From assembly GCA_016712315.1 (NCBI GenBank), contig JADJRG010000017.1, positions 186,001-250,000 on the forward strand: DNA of 64,000 nucleotides. Direction: 5' to 3'. The DNA comes from Nannocystis sp. GTDB taxonomy: Bacteria; Myxococcota_A; Polyangia; Nannocystales; Nannocystaceae. The position numbers and the translations under genes were made by a program. The notes beneath the pieces were generated by a model that ran no database searches, had not been told where the DNA came from, and was given only the letters and a program-made list of their open reading frames with translations. Below are positions 37,879 through 46,986 of this stretch, piece by piece (positions within the stretch are counted from its first letter, which is position 1; each line of letters starts with the position of its first letter).

Positions 37879-40800
37879 GTGACGCTTGTCAGGGTCCCCA
37901 TGCTCCGCCGCCACCTGTCCCTCGGTCGCCCCATCAGCCTGTCGCTCGCGCTGCTCGCGTGCGCCTGCACCGCGAACCCGCAGAAGGCGCCGGAGGACGC
38001 GCCGATCGTCGCGAACCAGGGGTCGAAGCTCCCTCCTCCGCCTTCAGGGTGGGAGGAGACGTCGACGCCGCGGGCGCCGCTGTCGTTGACGGCGAGCGAC
38101 GGCACAGGGCTGAAGTTGGTGTCGCTGACGGCGCGTGGGGTGGTCGAGGGGCCGCTGGCGTTCACCGAGCTGCACTTGATCTTTGAGAACCCCGAAGACC
38201 GGCAGATCGAGGGGCGCTTCGAGATCGAGATGCCTCCGCACGCGGCGATCTCGCGCTTCGCGATGAAGATCCACGGGGCGTGGCAGGAGGGAGAGGTGGT
38301 CGAGCGGCAGGCGGCTCGGGCGGCGTACGAGGACTTCTTGCACCGCAAACAAGACCCGGCGCTGCTCGAGAACAACGCGGCCAACGCGTTCAGCGCGCGG
38401 GTCTTCCCGATCGAGGCGCGCGAGCGCAAAGAGCTGATCGTCTCGTACTCCCAAGAGCTGCCGCGGACGAGCGAGCCCTATCGGCTGATGCTGCGCGGGC
38501 TGCCGCAGCTCGACCACCTGGACGCGAGCGTGATCGTGCGGGCGCCGCAGGCGGTGGCCGGCGCGAGCAACCTCGGCGGCTCGGCGGTGGCGACCCGGGT
38601 GATCGAGGTGAAGAAGGACAATTATATGCCAGACCGGGATCTGGAGGTCCCGAGCGAGGCGGGCGCGGTGGGGGTGGGGCTGCGCCACCAGAACATCGCG
38701 CTGGCCCGCGTGGTCGCGGCCGGCGAGATGCCGCCGGCCGAGGTGGGCTCGTTGACGGTGCTCTTCGACACGAGCGCGTCGCGGTCGCTGGACTTCGCGC
38801 GGTCGCTGCGGCGCCTCGATGAGGTCGTGAAGGACCTGCGCGTTCGGTCAGGTGAGGACTTCGCGCTGCGGGTGATCGGCTTCGACCAAGGATCGGTGGA
38901 GCTGTTCCGCGGCAAGGCGAGCGAGCTGCGGCAGGAGCACTTGGACGAGATCGCGCGGCGTCGGGCGCTGGGCGCCTCGGACCTGGAGGGGGCGCTGCGC
39001 TCGCTCGCGGCCGATCCGCAGGGGGCGAGCCGCCTCTTGATCTTCTCGGACGGGATCGCGACGGCGGGTGAGGTGGAGCTGAGCGGGATGATCGCGGCGA
39101 CGCAGCGGCTCGCCTCCGCGGGGCTGCAGCGGGCGGATGCGGTGATCGACGGCGGGATCCAGGACACGTCGGCGCTGAAGGCGATCACGACGGCGGCGCT
39201 GCCCAAAGATGGGGTGGTGATCGATGGGCGGCTGCACCCGCAGATGATCGCGTACAAGCTGGGATCGGCGACGCTGGCGCCGATCAAGGTGGAGGTGCCA
39301 GGGGCGGCGTGGGTGTGGCCCGAGACGATCGAGGGGGCGCAGCCGGGCGACGAGGCGCTGGTGTACGCGGACCTGCCGGCGGAGCTGGCGATGACGGTGC
39401 GGCTCACCGGCGAGGCGACGATCGAGGCGTCGATCCCGGCGCAGCAGGCGGAGCGGCCGCTGCTCGAGCGGGCGTGGGTGCGCGCGCGGATCGAGCGCAT
39501 GCAGGCGGAGCGCTCGCGGCTGCCGGAGGGCGACCTCGACATGCGCGACGCGATGCGCCGGTCGATCATCGAGCTGTCGACGCGGCACCGGGTGCTCAGC
39601 GACTTCACGGCGCTGCTGGTCCTCGAGACAGAGTGGGACTATGAGCGCTTTAAGATCGACCGCCGAGCGCTGGCGGAGATCTTGAGCGTGGGGCCGATGG
39701 GGGTGACGGTGGACGGCCGCCAGAAGGCGCCGCCGGCGCCCGCGATGATCGCGAGGCAGGAGGAGTGGCGGGTGCCGGACTCCGCGGCCGGAGCGCCGCC
39801 GCCGGTGAGCTTTCAGGGCGAACCTTCGGCGCCGCGAGCCGACAAGGTGATGGATGCCGCCGACTCGGCGGAGATGAAAGAGGCGTCCGCGGCGCCCCAA
39901 GCCGACGAGGTGTGGGGCGGGCTGACGGGCACCGAGGTGGGGGAGTCCTTCGGGGTCGGCGGGCTTGGGCTCTCGGGCACAGGGCGCGGCGGCGGGGGGA
40001 CGGGAGAGGGGACGATCGGGCTCGGGAACACGGGGCTGATCGGCAAGGGCGGCGGCGGCGGTACCGGCTCCGGCTACGGGCGCGGCGCGGGCGCGGGCTT
40101 CGGCGGGCGCGGCAAGCGGGTGCCGATCGTGCGGCAAGCGAAGGCAGAGGTGATGGGCGGGCTGGATAAAGACATCATCCGGCGGATCGTCCGTGCTCAT
40201 ATCAATGAGGTGCGCTTCTGCTATAACCAGGGGCTCGCGCGCGATCCGACGCTGAAGGGGCGGGTGTCGATCCATTTCTCGATCGGCGGGACCGGGAAGG
40301 TGCTGACGGCGGTGGTGGCTGAGAGCGAGCTGAAGGACGCGCGCGTCGCCGAGTGTATCACCCGCGCGGTCCGCCGCTGGACCTTCCCCAAGCCGACGAG
40401 CGCGGGCACGGTTGAGGTGACGTACCCCTTCGTGCTCGAGACCGACGGAGGGGGCGCGTGGACGCCGCCGGAGCCGCCGACGCCCGAGGAGCTGGCGCGG
40501 CGCGAGGCCGAGGCGGCGCGGCGTGAGGCGGAGTGGAAGCGGCGCGAGGCGGAGATGGCGGCGGCCGCGGCCGAGGCGGCGCGGGTGGCCGCGGAGGAGG
40601 CGCGCACCGAGGGGAGCCCGTACTCGGGCAAGCTCTTCGACGTGCACGCGGCGCTGAAGCGCGGCGCGAAGGATGAGGCGATGACGATGGCGCTGGCGTG
40701 GTTGGACGCGAGCCCGGGCGACGTGCTGGCGTTGATGGCGGTGGGCGACGCGGCGGAGGCGTCGGGTGAGCACGAGACGGCGGCGCGGGCGTATGGCTCG

Positions 40801-41535
40801 CTGATCGACCTGTTCCCCTCGCGCGCGGATCTGCGGCGTTATGCGGGCAACCGCCTCGAGCGGCTGGGCGCCTCAGGGCTGCGGCTGGCGGTGGACACTT
40901 ATCAAAAAGCGGCGGAGTCGCGGCCGGATCACCCGGCGAGCCATCGGCTGTACGCGTTCGCGCTGGTGAAGGCGGGCCAGCATCGGGCGGCGTGGGAGGC
41001 GATCGCGCGGGGCGTGAAGCAGGTGTACCCGAGCGGGCGCTTCGCGGCGGCGGACCAGATCCTGCGCGAGGACGCGGGGCTGATCGCGGCGGCGTGGGCG
41101 CGGGCGGAGCCGTCGCGGCGCCTCGAGGTCGAGGGGTTGGCGAAGGAGCTGGGGGTGGAGCTCGATCGGGCGGCTTCGACGCGCTTCGTGATCACGTGGG
41201 AGACGGACGCGAATGACGTCGACTTCCACATCTACGACGTGAACGGCGGGCACGCGTACTACTCGGACAAGCGCCTCAGCTCGGGCGGCTGGCTGTACGC
41301 CGACGTGACGACCGGCTACGGGCCCGAGTGCTTCACGATCCCTGGGACGCCAGCGGCGTTCCCGTATCGGCTGGAGGCGAACTACTACAGCCGGGGGCCG
41401 ATGGGCTACGGGATGGGCAAGATGCAGGTGATCCAGCACGACGGTAAGGGCGAGCTGCGCTTCGAGGAGCGGCCGTATCTGATCATGAAGGACCGGGCGT
41501 TCGTGTCGCTCGGGACGATCGACAAGCCGCTGTAG
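37879..41535 (+). CDS. VIT-vWA-AgmX/PglI-TPR-DUF2135 lipoprotein
   Basis: A 1,218-residue envelope protein with an unusually rich layout. Lipobox signal SLSLALLACACT; VIT domain (about 65-230, AFTELHLIFENPEDRQIEGR); vWA domain (about 285-440) with a complete MIDAS start LFDTSASRS; a Gly-rich linker (about 690-760); an AgmX/PglI C-terminal (TonB-like) domain about 775-860 (IIRRIVRAHINEVRFCYNQGL, AVRRWTFPKPTSAGTVEVTYPF); an Ala/Arg/Glu coiled coil; TPR repeats about 920-1070; and a final DUF2135 domain (WETDANDVDFHIYDVNGGHA, TTGYGPECFTI). AgmX is linked to gliding motility in Myxococcus, but this domain is widespread in myxobacteria. GTG 37879 fits the upstream promoter; ATG 37900 is the alternative. 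Confidence 0.88.
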   Translation: MTLVRVPMLRRHLSLGRPISLSLALLACACTANPQKAPEDAPIVANQGSKLPPPPSGWEETSTPRAPLSLTASDGTGLKLVSLTARGVVEGPLAFTELHLIFENPEDRQIEGRFEIEMPPHAAISRFAMKIHGAWQEGEVVERQAARAAYEDFLHRKQDPALLENNAANAFSARVFPIEARERKELIVSYSQELPRTSEPYRLMLRGLPQLDHLDASVIVRAPQAVAGASNLGGSAVATRVIEVKKDNYMPDRDLEVPSEAGAVGVGLRHQNIALARVVAAGEMPPAEVGSLTVLFDTSASRSLDFARSLRRLDEVVKDLRVRSGEDFALRVIGFDQGSVELFRGKASELRQEHLDEIARRRALGASDLEGALRSLAADPQGASRLLIFSDGIATAGEVELSGMIAATQRLASAGLQRADAVIDGGIQDTSALKAITTAALPKDGVVIDGRLHPQMIAYKLGSATLAPIKVEVPGAAWVWPETIEGAQPGDEALVYADLPAELAMTVRLTGEATIEASIPAQQAERPLLERAWVRARIERMQAERSRLPEGDLDMRDAMRRSIIELSTRHRVLSDFTALLVLETEWDYERFKIDRRALAEILSVGPMGVTVDGRQKAPPAPAMIARQEEWRVPDSAAGAPPPVSFQGEPSAPRADKVMDAADSAEMKEASAAPQADEVWGGLTGTEVGESFGVGGLGLSGTGRGGGGTGEGTIGLGNTGLIGKGGGGGTGSGYGRGAGAGFGGRGKRVPIVRQAKAEVMGGLDKDIIRRIVRAHINEVRFCYNQGLARDPTLKGRVSIHFSIGGTGKVLTAVVAESELKDARVAECITRAVRRWTFPKPTSAGTVEVTYPFVLETDGGGAWTPPEPPTPEELARREAEAARREAEWKRREAEMAAAAAEAARVAAEEARTEGSPYSGKLFDVHAALKRGAKDEAMTMALAWLDASPGDVLALMAVGDAAEASGEHETAARAYGSLIDLFPSRADLRRYAGNRLERLGASGLRLAVDTYQKAAESRPDHPASHRLYAFALVKAGQHRAAWEAIARGVKQVYPSGRFAAADQILREDAGLIAAAWARAEPSRRLEVEGLAKELGVELDRAASTRFVITWETDANDVDFHIYDVNGGHAYYSDKRLSSGGWLYADVTTGYGPECFTIPGTPAAFPYRLEANYYSRGPMGYGMGKMQVIQHDGKGELRFEERPYLIMKDRAFVSLGTIDKPL

Positions 41536-41575
41536 CGGGCGGGACCGCGCCGCGCGCCTCGCTGCGCGTGCGGCG

Positions 41576-41604
41576 ATGACGTCGCCGGTCACGCGGGGTA
41601 CGAT
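41576..41604 (+). promoter_or_regulatory. Promoter of the Thr/Gly-linker lipoprotein
   Basis: ATGACG (41576-41581), 17-nt spacer, TACGAT (41599-41604), six bases, ATG 41611. Predicted leaderless. Confidence 0.55.
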
Positions 41605-41610
41605 GCTCAG

Positions 41611-42435
41611 ATGGCTAATTCCAGGCGCGTGAGGATCGTACTCCTGCTGGGACTGGGGGCTTTGGCGGCCTCCTCGTGCTTCCAGGACATATCGCTCGAG
41701 GAGGGCGGCGAGTCGGCGAGCTCCAGCGGTGAGATGACCTCGGGGACAGGTAAGGACAGCACCAGCGGCGGGGAGACGACGACGGGGGGCGCGATGACGA
41801 CGGGCGGGGGCACCACGACTGACGGGGGCACCACGACTGACGGGGGTACGACGACGGGAGGCGCGACGACGGGCGGGAGCGCGACGACGGGCGGGAGCGC
41901 GACGACGGACGGGAGCACGAGCACGACGAGCGGCGGGAGCACGACGAGCGGCGGCGCGACGACGGGCGAGCCGGCCTCGGCGTGTGAGGCCTATGCCGCG
42001 CACTTGGTGTCGTGTGGCCTGATCAAGGCGGACACGGAGGCGCAGACGATCGCGGAGTGCGAGAGCGTCAGCGACCCTGATTTGGCCTGCGCGTCGGCGT
42101 ACGCGGGAGAGATCGCCTGCGTCACGAACGCGAGCTGCACTGAGCTGATGAGCGCCTCGGTCTGCGAGGCAGAATACGCGGCGATCGTGGACTGTGAGCT
42201 GGGACAGATCTGTGGCCCGTACGGGCAGAAGGCGGCGGAGTGTTGGGGTGGAGAGCCGGCGGAGTTGAGCGCGTACTGTCTGGATCAGATCGACTACGCC
42301 TTCATGAACAGCGAGAGCTGCGGGGGGGAGACCGCGGCGCTCTTTGCTTGCCTGTCGGGGCTCTCTTGCCGGGAGTTCGACCAACCGGACGCCTGCGCGG
42401 GCGAGCAGGGATCCGTCGAGATCGCCTGCGGCTGA
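41611..42435 (+). CDS. Lipoprotein with long Thr/Gly/Ser linker and Cys-rich domain
   Basis: A 274-residue lipoprotein (VLLLGLGALAASSCFQ). Residues about 34-125 are almost only Thr, Gly, Ser (GGTTTDGGTTTDGG and relatives), a flexible tether with internal nucleotide repeats. The C-terminal 150 residues are a compact Cys-rich domain with about 15 cysteines in a regular pattern (YAAHLVSCGLIKADTE, ECESVSDPDLACASAYAGEI, LFACLSGLSCREFD), a type I have seen only in Nannocystis-group lipoproteins. Function unknown; surface display is likely. Confidence 0.8.
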   Translation: MANSRRVRIVLLLGLGALAASSCFQDISLEEGGESASSSGEMTSGTGKDSTSGGETTTGGAMTTGGGTTTDGGTTTDGGTTTGGATTGGSATTGGSATTDGSTSTTSGGSTTSGGATTGEPASACEAYAAHLVSCGLIKADTEAQTIAECESVSDPDLACASAYAGEIACVTNASCTELMSASVCEAEYAAIVDCELGQICGPYGQKAAECWGGEPAELSAYCLDQIDYAFMNSESCGGETAALFACLSGLSCREFDQPDACAGEQGSVEIACG

Positions 42436-42470
42436 CGCGCCGCTTCGTCGCGCGCTCAGGCGCCCAAGAG

Positions 42471-42516
42471 CTCGCCGCGGACCTCGCCGCGGACCTCGCC
42501 GCGGACCTCGCCGCGC
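42471..42516. repeat. 12-bp tandem repeat CTCGCCGCGGAC
   Basis: Three perfect copies of CTCGCCGCGGAC (42471-42506) and a fourth partial copy, in the 160-nt gap before the Hsp70 gene. Each copy contains a SacII-type CCGCGG palindrome. Confidence 0.9.
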
Positions 42517-42561
42517 ATGTCGCCGCATCGTAGCGCCTCGGGGCGTGGCTTTGATCGAAAG

Positions 42562-42589
42562 TTGACGATCCGGCGGATCTGCCGACAAT
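42562..42589 (+). promoter_or_regulatory. Promoter of the Hsp70-family gene
   Basis: TTGACG (42562-42567), 16-nt spacer, GACAAT (42584-42589), six bases, GTG 42596. Predicted leaderless. Confidence 0.55.
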
Positions 42590-42595
42590 GCGCGC

Positions 42596-44176
42596 GTGAT
42601 CAGCGGAACAACACTGCATCTGGGGATCGACTTCGGGACCACGCGTACGGTGGTGAGCTGCGCGAAGGATGGGCGCTATCCGGTGATCTCGTTCGAGACC
42701 GAGGGGGGCTTTGTCGACTATCTGCCCGGCCTGGTGGTGCAGCAGGGCGGGGCGCTGCTCTTCGGCGACGCGGCCCGCGCGGCGCTGGCTGCGGGGGGCG
42801 AGCTGCGGGTGCTGGGATCGATCAAGCGGGCGATCACGGGGCTGCTCGCGGATGAGGCGGTGCCAGGGCTGGAGGGCGGGGTGAGCGCGCTGGCGCTGAC
42901 GAGCGCGTACCTCGGTTGGTTGCGATCGATGCTGCTGGGCTCGAGCAACGTGGAGCTGGCGGAGGAGGCGGAGGACGTGACGCTGATCGCGACCGTCGCG
43001 GCGCCGGCGAACGCGAGCACGAGCCAGCGCTACGTGACGCTCGAGGCGTTTCGCCGGGCGGGGTTCGTGGTCGCGGGCATGATCGGGGAGCCGACGGCGG
43101 CGGCGATCGAGTACGCGCACAACAACCGGGCGGCGCTGAGCAGCCGCAGCAAGCGCCGCTATGTGATCGTCTACGACCTCGGCGGCGGCACTTTTGATAC
43201 GGCGGCGGTGTCGCTGGAGGAGCGGCGCTTCGAGCTGATCGCGAGCGAGGGGATCACGCGGCTAGGCGGCGAGGACTTCGACGCGGTGATCCTGGAGATG
43301 GCGGTGGAGGCGCTGGGCGCGGCGGCTCCGGCGCTGGCGGCGATGAACCCGTCGATCCGGGCGCTGGCGCTGGATTCGTGCCGGCAGGCGAAGGAGTCGC
43401 TGACGGCGAGCGCGCGCCGGTTGATCGTCGATCTGGGCGCGGCGCTGCCGGGGTGCGAGCCGGTGGTGCTGGAGACGCGGGCGCTGTATGAGCGCTGCCA
43501 GCCGCTGGTGGAGCGGTCGTTGGAGATGACGCGCCGGCTGTTCGCGGCGCTGCCGGGGCGCGGGATCGACCCGGAGAACGCGCGCGATCTGGGGGGCTTG
43601 TACCTGGTGGGCGGCGGGGTGGCGTTCCCCGCGGTGGCGCGGGCGCTGCGGCAGGTGTACGCGCGGAAGATCCAATTGGCGCCGCACCCGCACGCGGCGA
43701 CGGCGATCGGGCTGGCGATCGCGGGCGACCCGGAGGCGGGGATCTACGTGCGTGAGGCGACGACGCGGCACTTCGGGGTGTGGCGCGAGGCCGAGGCGGG
43801 GCGCCGGCAGGTGTTCGATCCGATCTTTTCAAAGGACGCGCTGGCGAGCGGGGAGGCGCTGGTGGTCCGCCGCGACTACCAACCACGCCATACGATCGGC
43901 GAGCTGCGATTCTTAGAGTGCTCGAGCCTGGCGAGCGACGGCGCGCCAGCGGGCGACTTGACGCCGTGGGCGACGATCCGCTTCCCGTATGATCCTAAGC
44001 TAGCCCAAGAGACAGATCATCAAGCCGGGCTCGAGGCGCTCGCGCCGGCGCGGCAGAGCGGGCTGGAGCGCCACCACATCGTCGAGACCTATACATACGG
44101 GCAGGACGGGACGATCGCGGTGTCGATCGAGAATCGTACTGGGGGGTATCGGCGGGAATTTGTGCTGGGGAGCTGA
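42596..44176 (+). CDS. Hsp70 family protein without the usual C-terminal lid
   Basis: A 526-residue Hsp70-type ATPase. LHLGIDFGTTRTVVS is phosphate loop 1, VAAPANASTSQRYVTLEAFRRAGF follows, VIVYDLGGGTFDTAAVSL is phosphate loop 2, and GGLYLVGGGVAFPAVARALRQ the adenosine motif. After the ATPase (to about 385) the rest is a shortened beta-sandwich-like region; the helical lid and EEVD-type tail of DnaK are absent. This resembles the YegD/HscC-like accessory Hsp70 proteins of bacteria. No co-chaperone is adjacent, though dnaJ lies 15 kb away. A GGGGC-CTGA-GCCCC hairpin lies just after the stop. Confidence 0.9.
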   Translation: MISGTTLHLGIDFGTTRTVVSCAKDGRYPVISFETEGGFVDYLPGLVVQQGGALLFGDAARAALAAGGELRVLGSIKRAITGLLADEAVPGLEGGVSALALTSAYLGWLRSMLLGSSNVELAEEAEDVTLIATVAAPANASTSQRYVTLEAFRRAGFVVAGMIGEPTAAAIEYAHNNRAALSSRSKRRYVIVYDLGGGTFDTAAVSLEERRFELIASEGITRLGGEDFDAVILEMAVEALGAAAPALAAMNPSIRALALDSCRQAKESLTASARRLIVDLGAALPGCEPVVLETRALYERCQPLVERSLEMTRRLFAALPGRGIDPENARDLGGLYLVGGGVAFPAVARALRQVYARKIQLAPHPHAATAIGLAIAGDPEAGIYVREATTRHFGVWREAEAGRRQVFDPIFSKDALASGEALVVRRDYQPRHTIGELRFLECSSLASDGAPAGDLTPWATIRFPYDPKLAQETDHQAGLEALAPARQSGLERHHIVETYTYGQDGTIAVSIENRTGGYRREFVLGS

Positions 44177-44300
44177 GGGGCCTGAGCCCCCAGGACTTCT
44201 TCGCGGGCGCTTTCGGCGCAGTCGCAGACTTAAGGGACGTTCTTGGAGTCGCTCAATGAGGTGAGGTCACCCGTTTAGATTTTATGCGTTATGAATATTC

Positions 44301-45533
44301 CTAGGCGGTGGGGTCGCCGTAGACGCGCTGGGGGGCTTCGATGCCCTTGAATTCGTAGGTGCCGAGGTCGGCGAGGGGGTGGTCGAGGTGAGCGTGGAGC
44401 TCCGCGGAGACGAGGAGCCGGCGGCCTAGGCGGCCGCAGAGGCCCTCCAGGCGGGAGGTCATGTTGACGGCGGGGCCGATGACGGTGAAGTCGAGGCGGC
44501 GCTCGGCGCCGATGTTCCCATACTGGACGTCGCCGCAGTGGAGGGCGACGCCATGGTTGATGGGCGGAAATCCCTGCTCGGCGCGGCGGCGGTTGAGGTC
44601 GTCGAGGGCGAGGTTCGCGGCGCGGGCGGCGGCGAGGGCGCGATTGCACTGCTCGGCGTGGCTGTGCGCCTCGTCGACGGGGAATACGGCGAGGACGGCG
44701 TCGCCGATGAATTTTAAGATCTCGCCGCCGTGCTCGCCGATCGGGCGGGCGATGGCGCCGAAGTAGTCGTTCAACCAGCCGATAAAGACAGCAGAATCGA
44801 CGGAGCCGGACAACTGAGTGAAGCCGCGCATGTCCGAGAACCAGATCGCGGCGTGGATCCGCTCGACGTCGCCGCGCCGGACGTGGCCCGCGAGCACGCG
44901 CTGGCCCGCGGCGCGGCCGACGTAGGTCTGGAGGAGGGTCTCGGCGAGGTGGTGGCCGGCGTGGACTTGAACGCAGAGGGCGAGCGGATCCGCGAGCTCT
45001 TGCAGGGCTCGGAGCTGCTCGTCGCTAAAACCACCCGGGCGGCGGGTGACGAAGCTGGCGAGGCTGCCGTCCGCCTGCGCGAAGTCCAAGAGCATCGCGA
45101 AGTAGTCGGTGGCGCCGGCGGCGTGCAGATCCTTTAAAATTGGGAAGCGGAATTCGGCGGCGTCAGGGGCGATCGGGCAATGGAGGCGCCGGATCTGGTT
45201 CTGGACCATGTAGTATTGGGGGCTGCGCCGAAACGCCGGGGTGTGAGCGCCGTGGCCGAGGGCGACCGCTTCGACGAGGCCGTCGTCGGTGAGGGTCTCC
45301 TGGGTCTCGATGATCCGGGCGTGGGTCATCGGCACGAGCACCTCGCGGCGGCGCCAAAAGTAGACCCGCCAGGCGACCTCGGGGTGCAGCGTCTGCATCT
45401 GTAAGGCGCAGCGGGTGAGCTCAAAGCCCTGGCGGTTTAACTCGGCGCAGAGGGTGCGCACGAGGGTGGTCATGTCAGGGGCGGCGCGGCCGGTCTTGAG
45501 CAGCCACGCGGCGGCTTCGGAGTGCTCGGGCAT
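44301..45533 (-). CDS. Class III adenylate/guanylate cyclase with N-terminal GAF-like sensor
   Basis: A 410-residue protein. Residues about 15-215 form a GAF-like sensing region (FELTRCALQMQTLHPEVAW, FRFPILKDLHAAGATDYFAM). The catalytic domain (about 240-405) is class III: AAIWFSDMRGFTQLS with the first metal Asp, GGEILKFIGDAVLAVFPV with the second, HCGDVQYGNIGAERRLDFTVIG, and AVNMTSRLEG. Soluble. ATG 45533 is 68 nt beyond the P450 stop on the same strand, so both may be on one transcript. The 124 nt beyond its end hold only the Hsp70 hairpin. Confidence 0.9.
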   Translation of the reverse strand: MPEHSEAAAWLLKTGRAAPDMTTLVRTLCAELNRQGFELTRCALQMQTLHPEVAWRVYFWRRREVLVPMTHARIIETQETLTDDGLVEAVALGHGAHTPAFRRSPQYYMVQNQIRRLHCPIAPDAAEFRFPILKDLHAAGATDYFAMLLDFAQADGSLASFVTRRPGGFSDEQLRALQELADPLALCVQVHAGHHLAETLLQTYVGRAAGQRVLAGHVRRGDVERIHAAIWFSDMRGFTQLSGSVDSAVFIGWLNDYFGAIARPIGEHGGEILKFIGDAVLAVFPVDEAHSHAEQCNRALAAARAANLALDDLNRRRAEQGFPPINHGVALHCGDVQYGNIGAERRLDFTVIGPAVNMTSRLEGLCGRLGRRLLVSAELHAHLDHPLADLGTYEFKGIEAPQRVYGDPTA

Positions 45534-45601
45534 CGATAGGATCCTCGCGAGAGGGGTAGCTTGCCCGATGTCGACGCGGGGCGCAGCCGGTACGTCGCGC
45601 G

Positions 45602-46828
45602 TCAGCTCGCGAGCGCGCGGACTTGGAGCTGCGCCATGTCGCGCAGCATGGGGTGGTGGCCGTACACAGGCTCCGCCGCGAGCTCGATGGCAGGATAACG
45701 GGCAAAAAAGAGGCGGAGGGCGAGCTCGGCCTCCATGCGGGCGAGGCTGGCGCCGACGCAGAAATGGGGGCCCCAGCCGAACCACGGGCTGCCGGCGATC
45801 TGGCGGCCAATATCATAAGTGTCCGCGTCGGCGAGGAACTCTGGGTCGCGGAATGCGCTCATCATCTGGAGGTAGACGGGCTGGCCGCGGTGGAGCTGGA
45901 CCCCCTCGTAGACGAAGTCCTCGGCGACGAAGCGGACGAGGCCGGCGCGGCCGAAGCCGTTGTAGCGGAGGGTCTCGTCGGCGGCGCCGCGAGCGAGGCC
46001 GCCGTCGGCGCGGAGGCGCGCGAGCTGGTCCGGGTGGCGGAGCAGCTCGTAGATCGCGTAGGAGGTGAGGCTGACGGTGGTGTCGGAGCCGCCGACGATC
46101 AAGGCGCCGATCAGCGAGAAGAGCTCGGCCTCGCTGAGGCGATCGTCGGCGTCGCAGGCGTGGACGAGCATGGAGAAGAGGTCGCCCTCGATCGGGGCGG
46201 CGCGGCGCTCCGCGATGAGCTCGCGGAGGAGGGCGGCGCCGCGGCTGATCGTCGGCATGTAGCCGACGAAGACGTCCTGCGGGAGGCCAGGCATGACGAG
46301 GGCGATGAGGGCGTCGGCGAAGGCGACGAAGGTGTCCTCATGGCCAGGTGGAATGTGGAGCACCCCCGCGATCACGCGGACCGGGTAGCGGCGCGAGAAG
46401 AGGGTGGCGACGTCGAATATGCCCTCCTGCGGGAGTTGGTCGAGCTGCTGGCGGATGAGCTGCTCGACGAGGGGGCGGTGGATCTCGATGGCGCGCGGGG
46501 TGAGCAGGGGGTTGACGAGCTTGCGGATCCGGGCGTGGGACGCGGGCTCCAAGGTGAAGAGGCTGCTCTCCGTGAAGGCGGCGTAGTCCGGGAAGGCGGC
46601 CTTGATCTCCGCGGGCAGGCCGACGCCGAGGGTGGGGTCGTGGCTGAGCCGGGGCTCGCGCATCAAGGCGTTGTAGTCGCGGTAACGGAAGAAGATGTAG
46701 CCGTGGCCAGGCGGCCAGAAGTGGGCCGGGGAGCGCTCGCGGAAGCGGGTGAGGATCGGGTAGGGATCCTTCATAAACTCGGGATCCATCGGGTCGAAGA
46801 CGAGCTGGGGGTCGACGGGCTGCTGCAT
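45602..46828 (-). CDS. Cytochrome P450
   Basis: A 408-residue soluble bacterial P450. The heme loop is FGWGPHFCVGASLAR with the ligand Cys at about 357; the I-helix oxygen motif is ALIVGGSDTTVSL; the K-helix ExxR is in ADETLRYNGF. YRDYNALMREPRLS and the FTLEPASHARIRKLVNPLLTP C-helix (HxxxR) are normal. It begins at ATG 46828, nine bases after a TAGCGT box (46842-46837). It is not in a visible secondary-metabolite cluster; the nearest partner is the cyclase gene downstream. No ferredoxin or reductase gene is near. Confidence 0.95.
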   Translation of the reverse strand: MQQPVDPQLVFDPMDPEFMKDPYPILTRFRERSPAHFWPPGHGYIFFRYRDYNALMREPRLSHDPTLGVGLPAEIKAAFPDYAAFTESSLFTLEPASHARIRKLVNPLLTPRAIEIHRPLVEQLIRQQLDQLPQEGIFDVATLFSRRYPVRVIAGVLHIPPGHEDTFVAFADALIALVMPGLPQDVFVGYMPTISRGAALLRELIAERRAAPIEGDLFSMLVHACDADDRLSEAELFSLIGALIVGGSDTTVSLTSYAIYELLRHPDQLARLRADGGLARGAADETLRYNGFGRAGLVRFVAEDFVYEGVQLHRGQPVYLQMMSAFRDPEFLADADTYDIGRQIAGSPWFGWGPHFCVGASLARMEAELALRLFFARYPAIELAAEPVYGHHPMLRDMAQLQVRALAS

Positions 46829-46986
46829 GGGTGGGGACGCTAACAGGGTTAAATGCGCGTGTGCGCGCTCAATGACTACACCCCGAGGTCCTGTGATTCG
46901 TCGCTAGCGCGCACGACGACGGCGCGGCCGGCGGAGCGCAGGCGCGCCTGCTGCCTGGGGAGGCGCGGTTGCGGTAGAGTGTCCGT

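Noticed and set aside
42471..42516. CRISPR-like or attachment site at the 12-bp tandem repeat
   Set aside because: Contiguous tandem copies without spacers; a simple repeat.
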